Source of the DNA: Aliiroseovarius sp. S1339
GTDB taxonomy: Bacteria; Pseudomonadota; Alphaproteobacteria; Rhodobacterales; Rhodobacteraceae
DNA: 64,000 nucleotides
Assembly: GCF_023195695.1 (NCBI RefSeq)
Contig: NZ_JALPQG010000007.1
Span: 186,001-250,000, forward strand
Reading direction: 5' to 3'
A program made the translations under genes and the position numbers. The first letter of the stretch is position 1. Every line of letters begins with the position of its first letter. Positions 51,379-60,640 of this stretch are shown one piece after another. The notes below the pieces were generated by a model that searched no databases, was not told the DNA's origin, and saw nothing but the letters and a program-made list of their open reading frames with translations.

Positions 51379-52077
51379 TTATGCTTTGCGACGGCGGCGC
51401 GTGATGGCACCCATGCCGAACAGACCAGTCACCAGCAACAGGCCAGCGGCGGGAATTGGAACCGGTGAAACGGTCACAAGGTTTTGGCCGGTATAGCGAC
51501 CGCGATCTGCGTCGCCGTCAACCTGAAGAAACGCCAGGTTCCACTGGTCGCCACCCGAATAGTTGGATGCGGCAAGCAGGAAACCGTTCGCCAGCGCTGT
51601 GCTGCCAGCGCTGCTGGCTTGGAACAGGCCGGATGACATGCTGAGCGCGGAATTGTCGTCTTCATAAGCGGCTTCCCACAGCGCCATCTGAAACGCAGCC
51701 GCCTGATCGCCGTTTGAGGCGTCCAGCGACGCATAGTTGGCATCGAAAACCGATTGCACGCGCCCACGGGCAATTGTCGACAAGCTGTAGCTGTTTGCAT
51801 ACGGATCATTGGTCGGCGTGTAGTTCTGGCTTGCCCCTTTGTTCATAAGGTAGTGCGCAATATCAAGGCACCAACCAACAAAGCTGCCCATGCCACCAGT
51901 GGTGTCGGTCAGATTAAAGCCCGTGGCTCCGACCCGACCCGGTGTGTTAGCGACTGGCGATGCGTTCACCGAAACGGACTGGACTGATGATGTGTATCCG
52001 TCCAACCTCAGAACGGCGGCATCGGATGTGGTTGCGAAACCCGCTGCGACGACCGCAGCTGCGATTAACTTTTTCAT
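51379..52077 (-). CDS. VPLPA-CTERM sorting-domain exported protein
   Basis: A 232-residue protein with a signal peptide (KKLIAAAVVAAGFATTSDA) and a C-terminal VPIPAAGLLLVTGLFGMGAITRRRRKA: the short motif, hydrophobic helix and Arg-rich tail of VPLPA/PEP-CTERM proteins, which are processed by an exosortase/archaeosortase-like enzyme and sent to the surface. The middle part is Ser/Asn/Ala-rich with two aromatic motifs (GWCLDIAHYL, FQMALWEAAYEDD) common to such proteins. The matching exosortase is not in the window. It is inserted between leuC and leuD with terminators on both sides. Confidence 0.88.
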   Translation of the reverse strand: MKKLIAAAVVAAGFATTSDAAVLRLDGYTSSVQSVSVNASPVANTPGRVGATGFNLTDTTGGMGSFVGWCLDIAHYLMNKGASQNYTPTNDPYANSYSLSTIARGRVQSVFDANYASLDASNGDQAAAFQMALWEAAYEDDNSALSMSSGLFQASSAGSTALANGFLLAASNYSGGDQWNLAFLQVDGDADRGRYTGQNLVTVSPVPIPAAGLLLVTGLFGMGAITRRRRKA

Positions 52078-52240
52078 AATTTCCCCTTCAAACCCCTAAC
52101 CAAATAAAAATAAACCGCGCTTTTTGCACAGCGATTGAATACCCACGAATCTAGCAAGACCGTCGGGCTGGCTCAAAGAAATTCGTCAAAAATGCGGCAT
52201 TATCCATTCAAAGTAGTGGCGGGAGACAGGTTGCTGACGC

Positions 52241-52272
52241 AAAAAGTGCGCAACTGTTTCCCAGTTGCGCAC
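52241..52272 (-). terminator. Rho-independent terminator after leuC
   Basis: A perfect 11-bp stem GTGCGCAACTG/CAGTTGCGCAC (52246-52256 with 52262-52272) with a 5-base loop; on the minus strand TTTTT follows (52245-52241). It lies 50 bases past the leuC stop. Confidence 0.92.
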
Positions 52273-52321
52273 AATCACTTGGCACGTCGTTAATTCTGTC
52301 CAGCCTACCGAGGCGCGCGAA

Positions 52322-53728
52322 TCAAATCAGGTCGCGCACATCCGTCAGCCGCCCGGTCAAAGCAGCCGCCGCAGCCATGGCCGGGCTGACCAGGTGGGTG
52401 CGGCCCTTATAGCCCTGACGCCCCTCAAAATTCCGATTCGAGGTGGACGCGCAGCGCTCTTCCTCGGCCAGTTGGTCGGGGTTCATGGCAAGGCACATCG
52501 AGCAGCCCGCCAGACGCCAATCGAAACCTGCATCCTTGAAGATGTCGGCCAGACCTTCCTCTTCGGCTTGCGCCCTCACCAGTCCCGATCCCGGTACGAT
52601 CATCGCGCGAAGACCTTCCTTGATCTTCTTGCCTTTCACGATATCCGCGACGGCGCGCAAATCTTCGATACGCCCGTTGGTGCAGGAGCCGATAAAGACC
52701 GTGTCGATCTCGATATCGGTCAGTTTCTGGCCGGGGGTCAGCCCCATATATTCTATGGCCCGCTTTGCCGCTTCGACTTTGCCGCCGGTGAAATCGTCGG
52801 GGCTGGGTACGGTTGCGGAAATCGGCAGAACATCCTCGGGCGAAGTGCCCCAGGTCACGACCGGCTCAATCTCTTCGCCCTTCAGGGTGATAACCTTGTC
52901 GAAATGTGCGCCTTCGTCGGTGTAGAGCGTCTTCCAGTATTCCAGCGCCTGTTCCCACTGCCCGGCCTTGGGCGCGTGGGGACGACCTTTGACGTATTCA
53001 TAAGTTGTTTCATCCGGTGCAATCAGGCCAGCGCGGGCGCCGCCTTCAATGGCCATATTGCAGACCGTCATGCGGCCTTCCATCGACAGATCGCGGATCG
53101 CTTCGCCGCAATATTCGATGACATAGCCGGTGCCGCCAGCAGTGCCGGTTTTACCGATCACGGCCAGCGTAATGTCCTTGGCGGTCACACCGGGCTTCAG
53201 CTTGCCGGTGATTTCGACTTTCATGTTTTTCGATTTCTTCTGGATCAGCGTTTGCGTGGCCAGAACATGCTCGACCTCTGACGTGCCAATACCATGCGCC
53301 AGGGCGCCAAATGCACCGTGGGTCGCGGTGTGGCTGTCGCCGCAGACAACCGTCATGCCGGGCAGGGTCCAGCCTTGCTCGGGCCCGACGATATGCACGA
53401 TGCCTTGGCGCACATCATCTACAGGGTAATAGTGGATGCCGAAATCCTTGGCGTTCTTGTCGAGCGCCTCGACCTGAATGCGGCTTTCTTCGTTTTCGAT
53501 GCCTTTGGCGCGGTCCAATGTGGTGGGCACGTTGTGGTCCGGCACCGCGATGGTTTTGTCAGGTGCGTGAACTTGACGGCCCGCCATGCGCAGCCCCTCA
53601 AAGGCTTGCGGGCTGGTCACTTCGTGCACCAGATGGCGGTCGATATACAGAAGGCAGGTGCCGTCATCGGCTTCGTGGGCCACATGGGCGTCCCAGATTT
53701 TATCATAGAGTGTCTTCGGGGCGGTCAT
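52322..53728 (-). CDS. leuC: 3-isopropylmalate dehydratase large subunit
   Basis: LeuC carries the 4Fe-4S cluster of isopropylmalate isomerase. The 468 residues match the family. The cluster ligands lie in [16 protein letters not shown] (about 345-360) and in [13 protein letters not shown] (about 408-420); [17 protein letters not shown] near the start and [30 protein letters not shown] are family segments. GGAGAG precedes the ATG. Transcription ends at a strong terminator before the sorting-signal gene, so leuD needs its own promoter or read-through. Confidence 0.97.
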   Translation of the reverse strand: MTAPKTLYDKIWDAHVAHEADDGTCLLYIDRHLVHEVTSPQAFEGLRMAGRQVHAPDKTIAVPDHNVPTTLDRAKGIENEESRIQVEALDKNAKDFGIHYYPVDDVRQGIVHIVGPEQGWTLPGMTVVCGDSHTATHGAFGALAHGIGTSEVEHVLATQTLIQKKSKNMKVEITGKLKPGVTAKDITLAVIGKTGTAGGTGYVIEYCGEAIRDLSMEGRMTVCNMAIEGGARAGLIAPDETTYEYVKGRPHAPKAGQWEQALEYWKTLYTDEGAHFDKVITLKGEEIEPVVTWGTSPEDVLPISATVPSPDDFTGGKVEAAKRAIEYMGLTPGQKLTDIEIDTVFIGSCTNGRIEDLRAVADIVKGKKIKEGLRAMIVPGSGLVRAQAEEEGLADIFKDAGFDWRLAGCSMCLAMNPDQLAEEERCASTSNRNFEGRQGYKGRTHLVSPAMAAAAALTGRLTDVRDLI

Positions 53729-53977
53729 TTCGCTCTCCGTGGATGGGCGTGGATGGGTGTCAGGTTACGATAGGTAAGGGGCCCCACCTTATAGGTGGGC
53801 CAGCACAGCCTGCGTCGCACCGAAAAACCGCCAGGGCAGGCGCGCGCGATCATCCATATCGAAAACCCGAGTCATGTAGCTGGGATACCCCTTTGGCGCG
53901 CACGGGGCAAGGGCGCACAGGCACGGCCTTAGGTTCGACCTCTGGACCTGCCGCAGCCTGCATGCAAAAGTCGGTGG

Positions 53978-55393
53978 ATGGAGTCCACAAACCCACCACA
54001 TCCCGGCGCGTCCACCCCGACCGACACCAGTTCTGGCGCGGAGAAATTGCCGGACCTCGCCAGCGAGACGATCGTGTCGTTGCGTGATCAATTGATGCCT
54101 TTGTGGCAAGACGGATCGAATTTCATACTAAGCCTTGGGCAGACATGGCGGTTGTATCAGGTGGCGATCATTGTCGCGGTCGCTGTTGTGTGTTGGGCTA
54201 TCGGCAGGATTCTGACCCCGAAGATCGACCATTGGTTGCGGACACGCGAAGGCTGGTCAAAACGCAGGTTGCGGCTCGCCATCCATACGCGCCGACGAAT
54301 CCCTATGATCCTGTTTGTGCTGGCAACATGGCTGATCGTGGCTTTCATGCGCGAGGTCACATGGCCGTCTCGGTCTTATCTGATCGCAGCGATCAGCACG
54401 TTGGCGTTGGCTTGGGTGCTGGTTGGCTTTGCGTCGGTGGTGGTGGAAAACCGAGTGTTGCGCCGGACGACAAAGTGGGGATTGTGGATATATGTCACGA
54501 TCTACTATCTGGGCGTGACTGACGAGATTGCCGAGGTTTTGAACAACATTGCCATTTCGGCAGGAAATTTCCGCATCTCGCTTCTGGATGTGATCAGCGC
54601 TGTGGTGGTGACAGCCGCCTTGTTCGCACTGGCGCGGATGTTCAGCCGCGCGTCGTCTGACAGGGTGCGAAACAACGACGATATTTCGCCGTCGATGCAG
54701 GTGCTGACGGTCAAGTTTATTCAACTGCTGGCCTATGGCGCTGCGTTTTTCCTTGGCCTGAAAGTGATCGGGGTCGATCTGACGGGCCTTGCTTTTCTGT
54801 CCGGCGCAATCGGTCTTGGTCTCGGTTTCGGTCTGCAGAAGGTTGTGTCGAACCTCGTGTCCGGCATCATCATTCTGTTGGATAAATCGATTAAGCCCGG
54901 CGACGTCATCAGCTTGGGTGAAACCTTCGGCTGGATCCAACAACTGGGCGCGCGCTATGTCTCGGTGGTAACACGGGACGGGCGGGAATACCTGATCCCG
55001 AACGAGGATCTGATCACCGGGCAGGTGGTGAACTGGTCGCATACCAACGCATTCGTGCGGCTCGATATTTATTTCGGTGTGGCGTATGGCGATGACCCGC
55101 ATAAGGTTCGCAAAGTCGCGATTGACGCGGCCAGCAGCGTCTCGCGAGTGCTGAGCTTCCGGCCCCCGGTCTGCCACATCGTGGGCTTTGGCGACAGCTC
55201 GGTCGACTATATCCTGCGGTTCTGGATTGATGACCCGACTGGCGGGCTGACCAATATTCGTGGCAATGTCTATCTGGCGCTCTGGGATGCGTTCGAAGAA
55301 AACAACATCTCGTTCCCGTTCCCACAGCGCGAAGTTCGCATGCTTGAAGGTGCGCAAGACGCCTTTGAAATTGGCGAAAAACCGCAAACGTGA
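53978..55393 (+). CDS. MscS-family mechanosensitive channel, extended N-terminus
   Basis: A 471-residue inner-membrane channel. About four hydrophobic helices (about 62-80, 108-126, 130-150 and 190-225) precede the MscS core: pore helix LTGLAFLSGAIGLGLGFGLQKVVSNLVSGIIILLDKSIKPGD (about 268-310), then the beta domain (VSLGETFGWIQQLGARYVSVVTRDGREYLIPNEDLITGQVVNWS) and the C-terminal vestibule. It is longer than E. coli MscS (286 residues). It should open under osmotic downshock. Single gene. Confidence 0.92.
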   Translation: MESTNPPHPGASTPTDTSSGAEKLPDLASETIVSLRDQLMPLWQDGSNFILSLGQTWRLYQVAIIVAVAVVCWAIGRILTPKIDHWLRTREGWSKRRLRLAIHTRRRIPMILFVLATWLIVAFMREVTWPSRSYLIAAISTLALAWVLVGFASVVVENRVLRRTTKWGLWIYVTIYYLGVTDEIAEVLNNIAISAGNFRISLLDVISAVVVTAALFALARMFSRASSDRVRNNDDISPSMQVLTVKFIQLLAYGAAFFLGLKVIGVDLTGLAFLSGAIGLGLGFGLQKVVSNLVSGIIILLDKSIKPGDVISLGETFGWIQQLGARYVSVVTRDGREYLIPNEDLITGQVVNWSHTNAFVRLDIYFGVAYGDDPHKVRKVAIDAASSVSRVLSFRPPVCHIVGFGDSSVDYILRFWIDDPTGGLTNIRGNVYLALWDAFEENNISFPFPQREVRMLEGAQDAFEIGEKPQT

Positions 55394-55569
55394 CCGTTTT
55401 GCATCCCTGATCCGCATCAGTTGCTTGACGAACATTGAGATCGCGCCCATGTGATGCTACGATTCACATGTGCCCAGCGCCGGGGCGGATTGGCGCGCTT
55501 TGATAGGAGGACAATGTCCTGTCTCCGCAAACAGAGGTCGCAGAAAATGCGGCCGCAGGGAAACCCGCA

Positions 55570-55935
55570 ATGACGGCGGCCCCTCAAACAAGCGTTAGCG
55601 ACGATATTCTGTCGCGCGTTGTTAACTCACTTAATGACGACAAAGCTGAAGATGTGGTGATCATTGATTTGCGTGGCAAATCAGAGATGGCCGATCATAT
55701 GGTGGTTTGTTCAGGTCGCTCGACCCGTCAGGTCGCGGCGATCTCGGAAAAGCTGGTCGAGAAGCTCAAGCAAGAAATGGGTGTCTTCTGCAAGATTGAA
55801 GGCAAGGATCAGGGCGATTGGGTTCTGATCGACGCGGGCGATGTGATCATCCACGTGTTCCGCCCGGAAGTGCGCGAGTTCTATCAGCTTGAAAAGATGT
55901 GGCTGGAGCCCGGCACCTCGGGCGCGGCGGGCTGA
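55570..55935 (+). CDS. rsfS: Ribosome silencing factor RsfS (Iojap)
   Basis: RsfS binds ribosomal protein L14 and blocks subunit joining when nutrients fail. The 121-residue frame has the family core: DKAEDVVIIDLRGKSEMADHMVVCSGRSTRQVAAISEKLVEKLK and EGKDQGDWVLIDAGDVIIHVFRPEVREFYQLEKMW. ATG 55570 has no good ribosome-binding site. AGGAGG at 55505-55510 lies eight bases before an in-frame CTG (55519) and only three before an out-of-frame ATG (55514), so the true start is uncertain. rlmH follows, as usual for this family. Confidence 0.93.
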   Translation: MTAAPQTSVSDDILSRVVNSLNDDKAEDVVIIDLRGKSEMADHMVVCSGRSTRQVAAISEKLVEKLKQEMGVFCKIEGKDQGDWVLIDAGDVIIHVFRPEVREFYQLEKMWLEPGTSGAAG

Positions 55936-55954
55936 TCGTCAGGGTAACCCTGAC

Positions 55955-56425
55955 ATGAGGGTGCATATTTGCGCTGTGGGCCGCCTGCGCGGTGGTCCCG
56001 AACGCACGCTGATAGACGACTACGTCACCCGGTTTGATCGCACAGGTCGCGCCCTGGGGCTGGGTCCTGTCGAAATTCACGAAGTTGAAGACAAGAAGGG
56101 CGGCGGCATGGGGGCCGAAGCCGCGTTGCTGGAACGTTCTTTGCCCAAAGGCGCGCTGATCTGCACGTTGGACGAACGCGGCAAGGTCATGACCTCGCCC
56201 GATTTTGCAAACCTGATTGGACGTTGGCGCGACGATGGGCGCGGCGACGTTGCGTTTGTGATTGGTGGGGCTGACGGGATCGACCCCGGCTTGCGCGCCA
56301 AAGCCGATGCAAGCCTGTCCTTCGGCAAGATGGTCTGGCCACATATGCTGGTGCGCGTGATGCTAACTGAACAGCTTTATCGCGCGGCCTCGATCCTTGC
56401 GGGAAGTCCTTATCACCGGGCTTAG
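55955..56425 (+). CDS. rlmH: 23S rRNA pseudouridine-1915 N3-methyltransferase
   Basis: RlmH methylates pseudouridine 1915 of 23S rRNA on the assembled ribosome. The 156-residue SPOUT-fold protein shows MRVHICAVGRL at the start, LICTLDERGKVMTSPDFANLIGRW, the knot region VAFVIGGADGIDPGLRAKADASLSFGKMVWPHMLVRVMLTEQLYRA and the end ILAGSPYHRA. It follows rsfS by 19 bases, a common order. Confidence 0.96.
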   Translation: MRVHICAVGRLRGGPERTLIDDYVTRFDRTGRALGLGPVEIHEVEDKKGGGMGAEAALLERSLPKGALICTLDERGKVMTSPDFANLIGRWRDDGRGDVAFVIGGADGIDPGLRAKADASLSFGKMVWPHMLVRVMLTEQLYRAASILAGSPYHRA

Positions 56426-56509
56426 GTGGACGGTGCAAGGTTGCCTCTACCTTGCGTCTGACCCTGCGGCGCAATAGATAGAACCAGAGCAGCCAGAGGA
56501 TCCCTGAAA

Positions 56510-58030
56510 ATGACCACGCCCAAGCCTGTCGTTCTATGTATTCTAGATGGCTGGGGTCTGCGAGAGGGGCGCGAAAACAACGCGCCAGCGCTGGCAAATA
56601 CCCCAAATTTCGACCGGCTCATGGCCACTTGCCCAAACAACACTCTGATCACCCACGGCCCGGACGTTGGCCTGCCAACCGGACAGATGGGCAATTCGGA
56701 AGTAGGGCACACCAACATTGGTGCGGGTCGCGTGGTGGCGATGGATCTGGGCCAGATTGATCTGGCGATTGAGGATGGCTCGTTTTTTACGAATGAGGCT
56801 CTGTGCGATTTTGCGGCCAAGGTCAAAGCCGCAGGCGGTACAGCCCATATTGCAGGTCTGGTCAGCCCTGGCGGGGTGCACAGCCACCAATATCATCTGG
56901 TCGCGGCTGCAAAAGCGCTGACCGATGCGGGCCTACAGGTTATCGTTCACGCGATCACCGATGGGCGCGACGTCCCACCACAATCCGCGCGCGAACAAGT
57001 CGCGGCTTTTGAGGCCGCACTGCCGGACGGCGCGCGCGTTGTTACCGTTGTGGGCCGCTATTTCGCAATGGATCGCGATAACCGTTGGGACCGGGTGAGT
57101 CGCGCTTATCACGCAATGGTCAAAGGGCTGGGGGATGCGTTCGTGAGTGCAGATGCAGCTATCGGTGCGGCCTATGACAAGGGCGAGACCGACGAGTTTA
57201 TCCAACCTGCCGTGGTTGGAGGCTACGAAGGGATGACGGATGGCGACGGGCTGTTTTTCATAAACTTCCGCGCCGACCGCGCCCGCGAAATTTTGCACGC
57301 CATCGGCGACGCGAGCTTTACTGAATTCGACACAGGTCCGCGCCCGAAACTGTCGGCGCTGCTGGGCATGGTCGAATACTCCGACGCCCATAACGCTTAT
57401 ATGACCACTTGTTTTCCAAAGCGGAACATCGTGAACACTCTGGCGGAATGGTTGGCCCAACATGGCAAAACCCAATTCCACACAGCCGAGACCGAGAAAT
57501 ACCCCCATGTCACGTTCTTTCTGAACGGTGGTAAGGAAGCCCCGGTCGACGGAGAGGTCCGCTTTATGGCCGCCAGCCCGAAGGTTGCGACCTATGACAT
57601 GCAGCCCGAAATGTCGGCACCCGAAGTGACCGAACATTTCGTCGGCGCAATCCGGGATGGGTTTGACTTTATCGTCACAAATTATGCGAACCCGGACATG
57701 GTTGGGCATACCGGCGATCTGCAAGCCGCGATGGCGGCCTGTGAAGCGGTCGACGCGGGATTGGGCCAAGTGATGGCGGCGTTGACCGATGTAGGTGGCG
57801 CGATGATCGTCACCGCTGATCACGGCAATTGCGAAACAATGTGGGATGAGACAACCAACGGTCCCCATACAGCACACACAACCAACCCAGTGCCTGTGAT
57901 CCTGTTTGGCGGGCCCGCGGGTGCAGCGCTTGCACATGGTCGACTGGCTGATCTGGCTCCGACGGTGTTGGAGTTGATGGGGATCGAAAAGCCTTCTGAA
58001 ATGACTGGCGAAAGCCTGATCCGCCGGTGA
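56510..58030 (+). CDS. gpmI: 2,3-bisphosphoglycerate-independent phosphoglycerate mutase
   Basis: A 506-residue iPGM of the alkaline phosphatase superfamily that interconverts 3- and 2-phosphoglycerate using two manganese ions. Features: LCILDGWGLREGRENNAPALANTPNFDRL, the catalytic Ser in GLPTGQMGNSEVGHTNIGAG (about 52-71), HAITDGRDVPP, FINFRADRAREI and the metal-site segments NYANPDMVGHTGDL and VTADHGNCETM. It overlaps the EnvC-like gene by four bases (GTGA). Confidence 0.97.
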   Translation: MTTPKPVVLCILDGWGLREGRENNAPALANTPNFDRLMATCPNNTLITHGPDVGLPTGQMGNSEVGHTNIGAGRVVAMDLGQIDLAIEDGSFFTNEALCDFAAKVKAAGGTAHIAGLVSPGGVHSHQYHLVAAAKALTDAGLQVIVHAITDGRDVPPQSAREQVAAFEAALPDGARVVTVVGRYFAMDRDNRWDRVSRAYHAMVKGLGDAFVSADAAIGAAYDKGETDEFIQPAVVGGYEGMTDGDGLFFINFRADRAREILHAIGDASFTEFDTGPRPKLSALLGMVEYSDAHNAYMTTCFPKRNIVNTLAEWLAQHGKTQFHTAETEKYPHVTFFLNGGKEAPVDGEVRFMAASPKVATYDMQPEMSAPEVTEHFVGAIRDGFDFIVTNYANPDMVGHTGDLQAAMAACEAVDAGLGQVMAALTDVGGAMIVTADHGNCETMWDETTNGPHTAHTTNPVPVILFGGPAGAALAHGRLADLAPTVLELMGIEKPSEMTGESLIRR

Positions 58031-59193
58031 AGCGGGCAGGGCGCCTTTTGCCGCTGCTTGCAGGGGCCGTTTTGTCGGTGCTTACATCGACCGCTCCCGC
58101 TGGGGCGCAGACTGATCCAACCGATGCGGCGCGGGCTGCGATGTTGGCGCTTGATAAGGCTACGCTCGCGCTGGCAGAAGCGCAGAAATCGAACGACCGC
58201 ATCGCGGCACTGACCCAAGCTGTCCAAGCCTATGAGGAAGGCCTGTCCGCCCTGCGCGATGGGTTGCGACGCGCCAGCCTTCGCGAAGCCACGATCCAAG
58301 GCGCGCTGACGGCGGAAAGCGGACGGGTGTCCAAGCTGCTGGGCGTGCTTCAGATCATTGAACGCGCGCCTGAACCTGCGTTGTTGATCCATCCCTCTGG
58401 CCCGCTCGGCACCGCGCGGTCCGGTATGATATTGTCTGACGTCGCCCCTGCGCTTCAAGCTCAGGCCGAAACCTTACGCAGTGAGTTGGAAGAGCTTCAA
58501 ACCCTGCGCGCCTTGCAGGAAAATGCGGTTGATACGTTGAAAAACGGTCTGGAGGGCGCCCAGGACGCCCGGTTTGAGTTGAGCCTTGCAATAGCGCGGC
58601 GCACCGAACTGCCGCGCCGTTTCGTGGCCGACGACGGGCGCATGCAGGCGCTGGTCGAAAGCGCGGATACGTTGGCAAGTTTCGCCGATGGACTGATGTC
58701 CGAACCTGTGCCTTCTGGTGGTGCGGCGGCTCCGCAACGATTTGCTAGTGTTCAGGGGCGTTTGGCGATGCCCGTCCTTGGCCAGATCATCCGCCGTTAT
58801 GACGAGGTTGATGCCGCCGGCGTGCGTCGCCCTGGTTATGTGGTCGCCACCCGGCCAATGGCCATTGTCACAACCCCGTGGCCTGCCACAATCCGCTATC
58901 TTGGACCATTGCTTGATTATGGTATCGTCGCCATTATTGAGCCCGACGATGGGTATCTGTTGGTGCTTGCCGGGCTGGGCCAGCTTTATGGCGAAGTTGG
59001 CGAAGTGTTGCCGAAAGGGGCGCCAATTGGCCTGATGGGCGGGGCTAACTCAAGCGATGATCAAGCGTTTTTGATCGCTGCGGAGGAAGGAACTGGCGCA
59101 GAATGGTCACAAACGCTCTATATAGAGCTTAGAAAGAATGGAACGCCCGTGGACCCCAGTGATTGGTTCGCGGCAGGCAAGGATAGAGATTGA
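58027..59193 (+). CDS. EnvC-like murein hydrolase activator (degenerate LytM domain)
   Basis: A 388-residue periplasmic protein with a signal peptide (LLPLLAGAVLSVLTSTAPAGA), a coiled coil of roughly 40-200 (LALAEAQKSNDRIAALTQAVQAYEEGL and on), and a C-terminal M23/LytM-like domain (about 260-375). The zinc ligands expected in active M23 peptidases (HxxxD and HxH) are missing: the usual His segment reads AIIEPDDGYLLVLAGL. This is the EnvC type, which switches on amidases rather than cutting peptidoglycan. GTG start, overlapping gpmI; its stop overlaps the ctpA start. Confidence 0.88.
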   Translation: MKRAGRLLPLLAGAVLSVLTSTAPAGAQTDPTDAARAAMLALDKATLALAEAQKSNDRIAALTQAVQAYEEGLSALRDGLRRASLREATIQGALTAESGRVSKLLGVLQIIERAPEPALLIHPSGPLGTARSGMILSDVAPALQAQAETLRSELEELQTLRALQENAVDTLKNGLEGAQDARFELSLAIARRTELPRRFVADDGRMQALVESADTLASFADGLMSEPVPSGGAAAPQRFASVQGRLAMPVLGQIIRRYDEVDAAGVRRPGYVVATRPMAIVTTPWPATIRYLGPLLDYGIVAIIEPDDGYLLVLAGLGQLYGEVGEVLPKGAPIGLMGGANSSDDQAFLIAAEEGTGAEWSQTLYIELRKNGTPVDPSDWFAAGKDRD

Positions 59194-60527
59194 TGAAGAA
59201 ATTCGTGATGGCTGCCTTAGGGGGCACTTTGGCAGGCGCAGTAATGACCACGCAGGTGGCAGGGCCGCTTCTTGCACAAGACGCCGCCCATAATACCAGT
59301 GTTTACGAGCAGTTGGACCTTTTTGGCGACATCTTCGAACGTATCCGCGCCCAATATGTAGAAGAGGTGGAAGCCGAGGATCTGATCGAAGCCGCGATTG
59401 ACGGTATGCTGACCTCGCTTGATCCACATTCCAGCTATCTGTCACCCAAGGATGCCGCCGATATGCGTGTGCAGACACGCGGCTCTTTCGGTGGGTTGGG
59501 CATTGAGGTGACGCAGGAAGAGGGCTTCGTGCGCGTTGTGTCGCCGATGGATGGGACGCCGGCAGATGATGCCGGGATGGAATCGGGCGACTACATCACT
59601 CATGTGGACGGCGAAGCCTTGATGGGTCTGACGCTGGATGACGCCGTGGGCATGTTGCGCGGCCCTGTCGGGTCCGAGATCATTATCACCGTTGTGCGCG
59701 AGGGTGTGACGGAGCCGTTCGACGTCTCGATCATCCGCGACACGATTAAGCTGACCGCCGCCACGGCGCGCACTGTTGGCGATACGATCGTGCTGCGCGT
59801 GACCACGTTCAACGACCAGACTTTTGCAAATATGTCCGAAGGTTTGGCGCGCGAAGTAGAGGCGCTGGGCGGCATGGCGAATGTCGAAGGCATTGTGCTG
59901 GATCTGCGCAACAATCCCGGCGGCCTTCTGAATCAGGCTATCGAAGTGTCCGACGCCTTTCTTGAAACCGGAGAGATCGTGTCGACACGGGGTCGCAACC
60001 CCGGCGAAAGCGAACGCGTGAACGCAGAAGCGGGCGACCTGGCTGAAGGCAAGCCGATGGTCGTGCTGATCAACGGCGGTTCGGCCTCGGCGTCCGAAAT
60101 TGTTGCCGGTGCGTTGCAGGACCATCACCGCGCCATTGTTGTGGGCACCAAAAGCTTCGGTAAGGGATCGGTGCAAACGGTCATGCCGCTGGCCTCTGAG
60201 GGCGCGATGCGCCTGACGACCGCGCGGTATTACACGCCGTCCGGCCGCTCGATTCAGGCGCTGGGCGTGTCGCCGGACATTGTGGTTGAACAGCCCCCCC
60301 GCGTTCCCGTCGCCGAGAACGAGGAAGAGGACGCGCGTCCCCAGCGGACAGAAGCTGACCTGCGCGGCAGCCTGAACAATGACAGCCTGAGCGAAGACGA
60401 ACAGCGTCAGATCGAGGAAGAGCGCGAGGCCGCAGAAGAAGCCGCCCAACTGCGCGATGATGACTTCCAACTGTCGTATGCCGTTGACCTGATCAAGGGC
60501 TTGTCGAAAATTGCGCTGGTAGAGTAA
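59190..60527 (+). CDS. ctpA: C-terminal processing peptidase (S41 family)
   Basis: A 445-residue exported serine protease. It has a signal peptide (MKKFVMAALGGTLAGAVMTTQVAG), a helical cap (YEQLDLFGDIFERIRAQYVEEV), a PDZ domain (about 88-165, FGGLGIEVTQEEGFVRVVSPMDGTPADDAGMESGD) and the catalytic domain with Ser in NGGSASASEIVAGALQDH and Lys in GTKSFGKGSVQT. The tail is rich in Glu and Arg. It trims C-termini of envelope proteins. The link to an EnvC-type gene is a conserved pair in Rhodobacterales and suggests joint control of septal hydrolases. Confidence 0.96.
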   Translation: MMKKFVMAALGGTLAGAVMTTQVAGPLLAQDAAHNTSVYEQLDLFGDIFERIRAQYVEEVEAEDLIEAAIDGMLTSLDPHSSYLSPKDAADMRVQTRGSFGGLGIEVTQEEGFVRVVSPMDGTPADDAGMESGDYITHVDGEALMGLTLDDAVGMLRGPVGSEIIITVVREGVTEPFDVSIIRDTIKLTAATARTVGDTIVLRVTTFNDQTFANMSEGLAREVEALGGMANVEGIVLDLRNNPGGLLNQAIEVSDAFLETGEIVSTRGRNPGESERVNAEAGDLAEGKPMVVLINGGSASASEIVAGALQDHHRAIVVGTKSFGKGSVQTVMPLASEGAMRLTTARYYTPSGRSIQALGVSPDIVVEQPPRVPVAENEEEDARPQRTEADLRGSLNNDSLSEDEQRQIEEEREAAEEAAQLRDDDFQLSYAVDLIKGLSKIALVE

Positions 60528-60545
60528 TCGCGTGTGAAATTGTTT

Positions 60546-60581
60546 AAGGGCCGCTCAAACGGGTGGCCCTTTTGCGTTTTT
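60546..60581 (+). terminator. Terminator after ctpA
   Basis: A 9-bp stem (60546-60554 with 60563-60571, one G-T pair) with an 8-base loop, followed by TTGCGTTTTT. It closes the gpmI-envC-ctpA unit. Confidence 0.8.
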
Positions 60582-60640
60582 GCCTGTTAGGTCCCGGTGT
60601 AACTGCCCGTCAGGCGCGCATTGTTAGGAAAGAGGTGACC

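Noticed and set aside
52265-53281. A 338-codon plus-strand frame opposite leuC
   Set aside because: leuC is complete with its Fe-S motifs on the minus strand, and the frame includes the leuC terminator.
53779-53802. Hairpin upstream of leuC that might be a leucine attenuator
   Set aside because: No leucine-rich leader peptide is visible before leuC, and there is no T-run after the stem.
54257-55450. A 397-codon minus-strand frame opposite the MscS channel
   Set aside because: Low-complexity His/Gln/Arg-rich antisense reading with no domain; the MscS pore helix is unmistakable on the plus strand.
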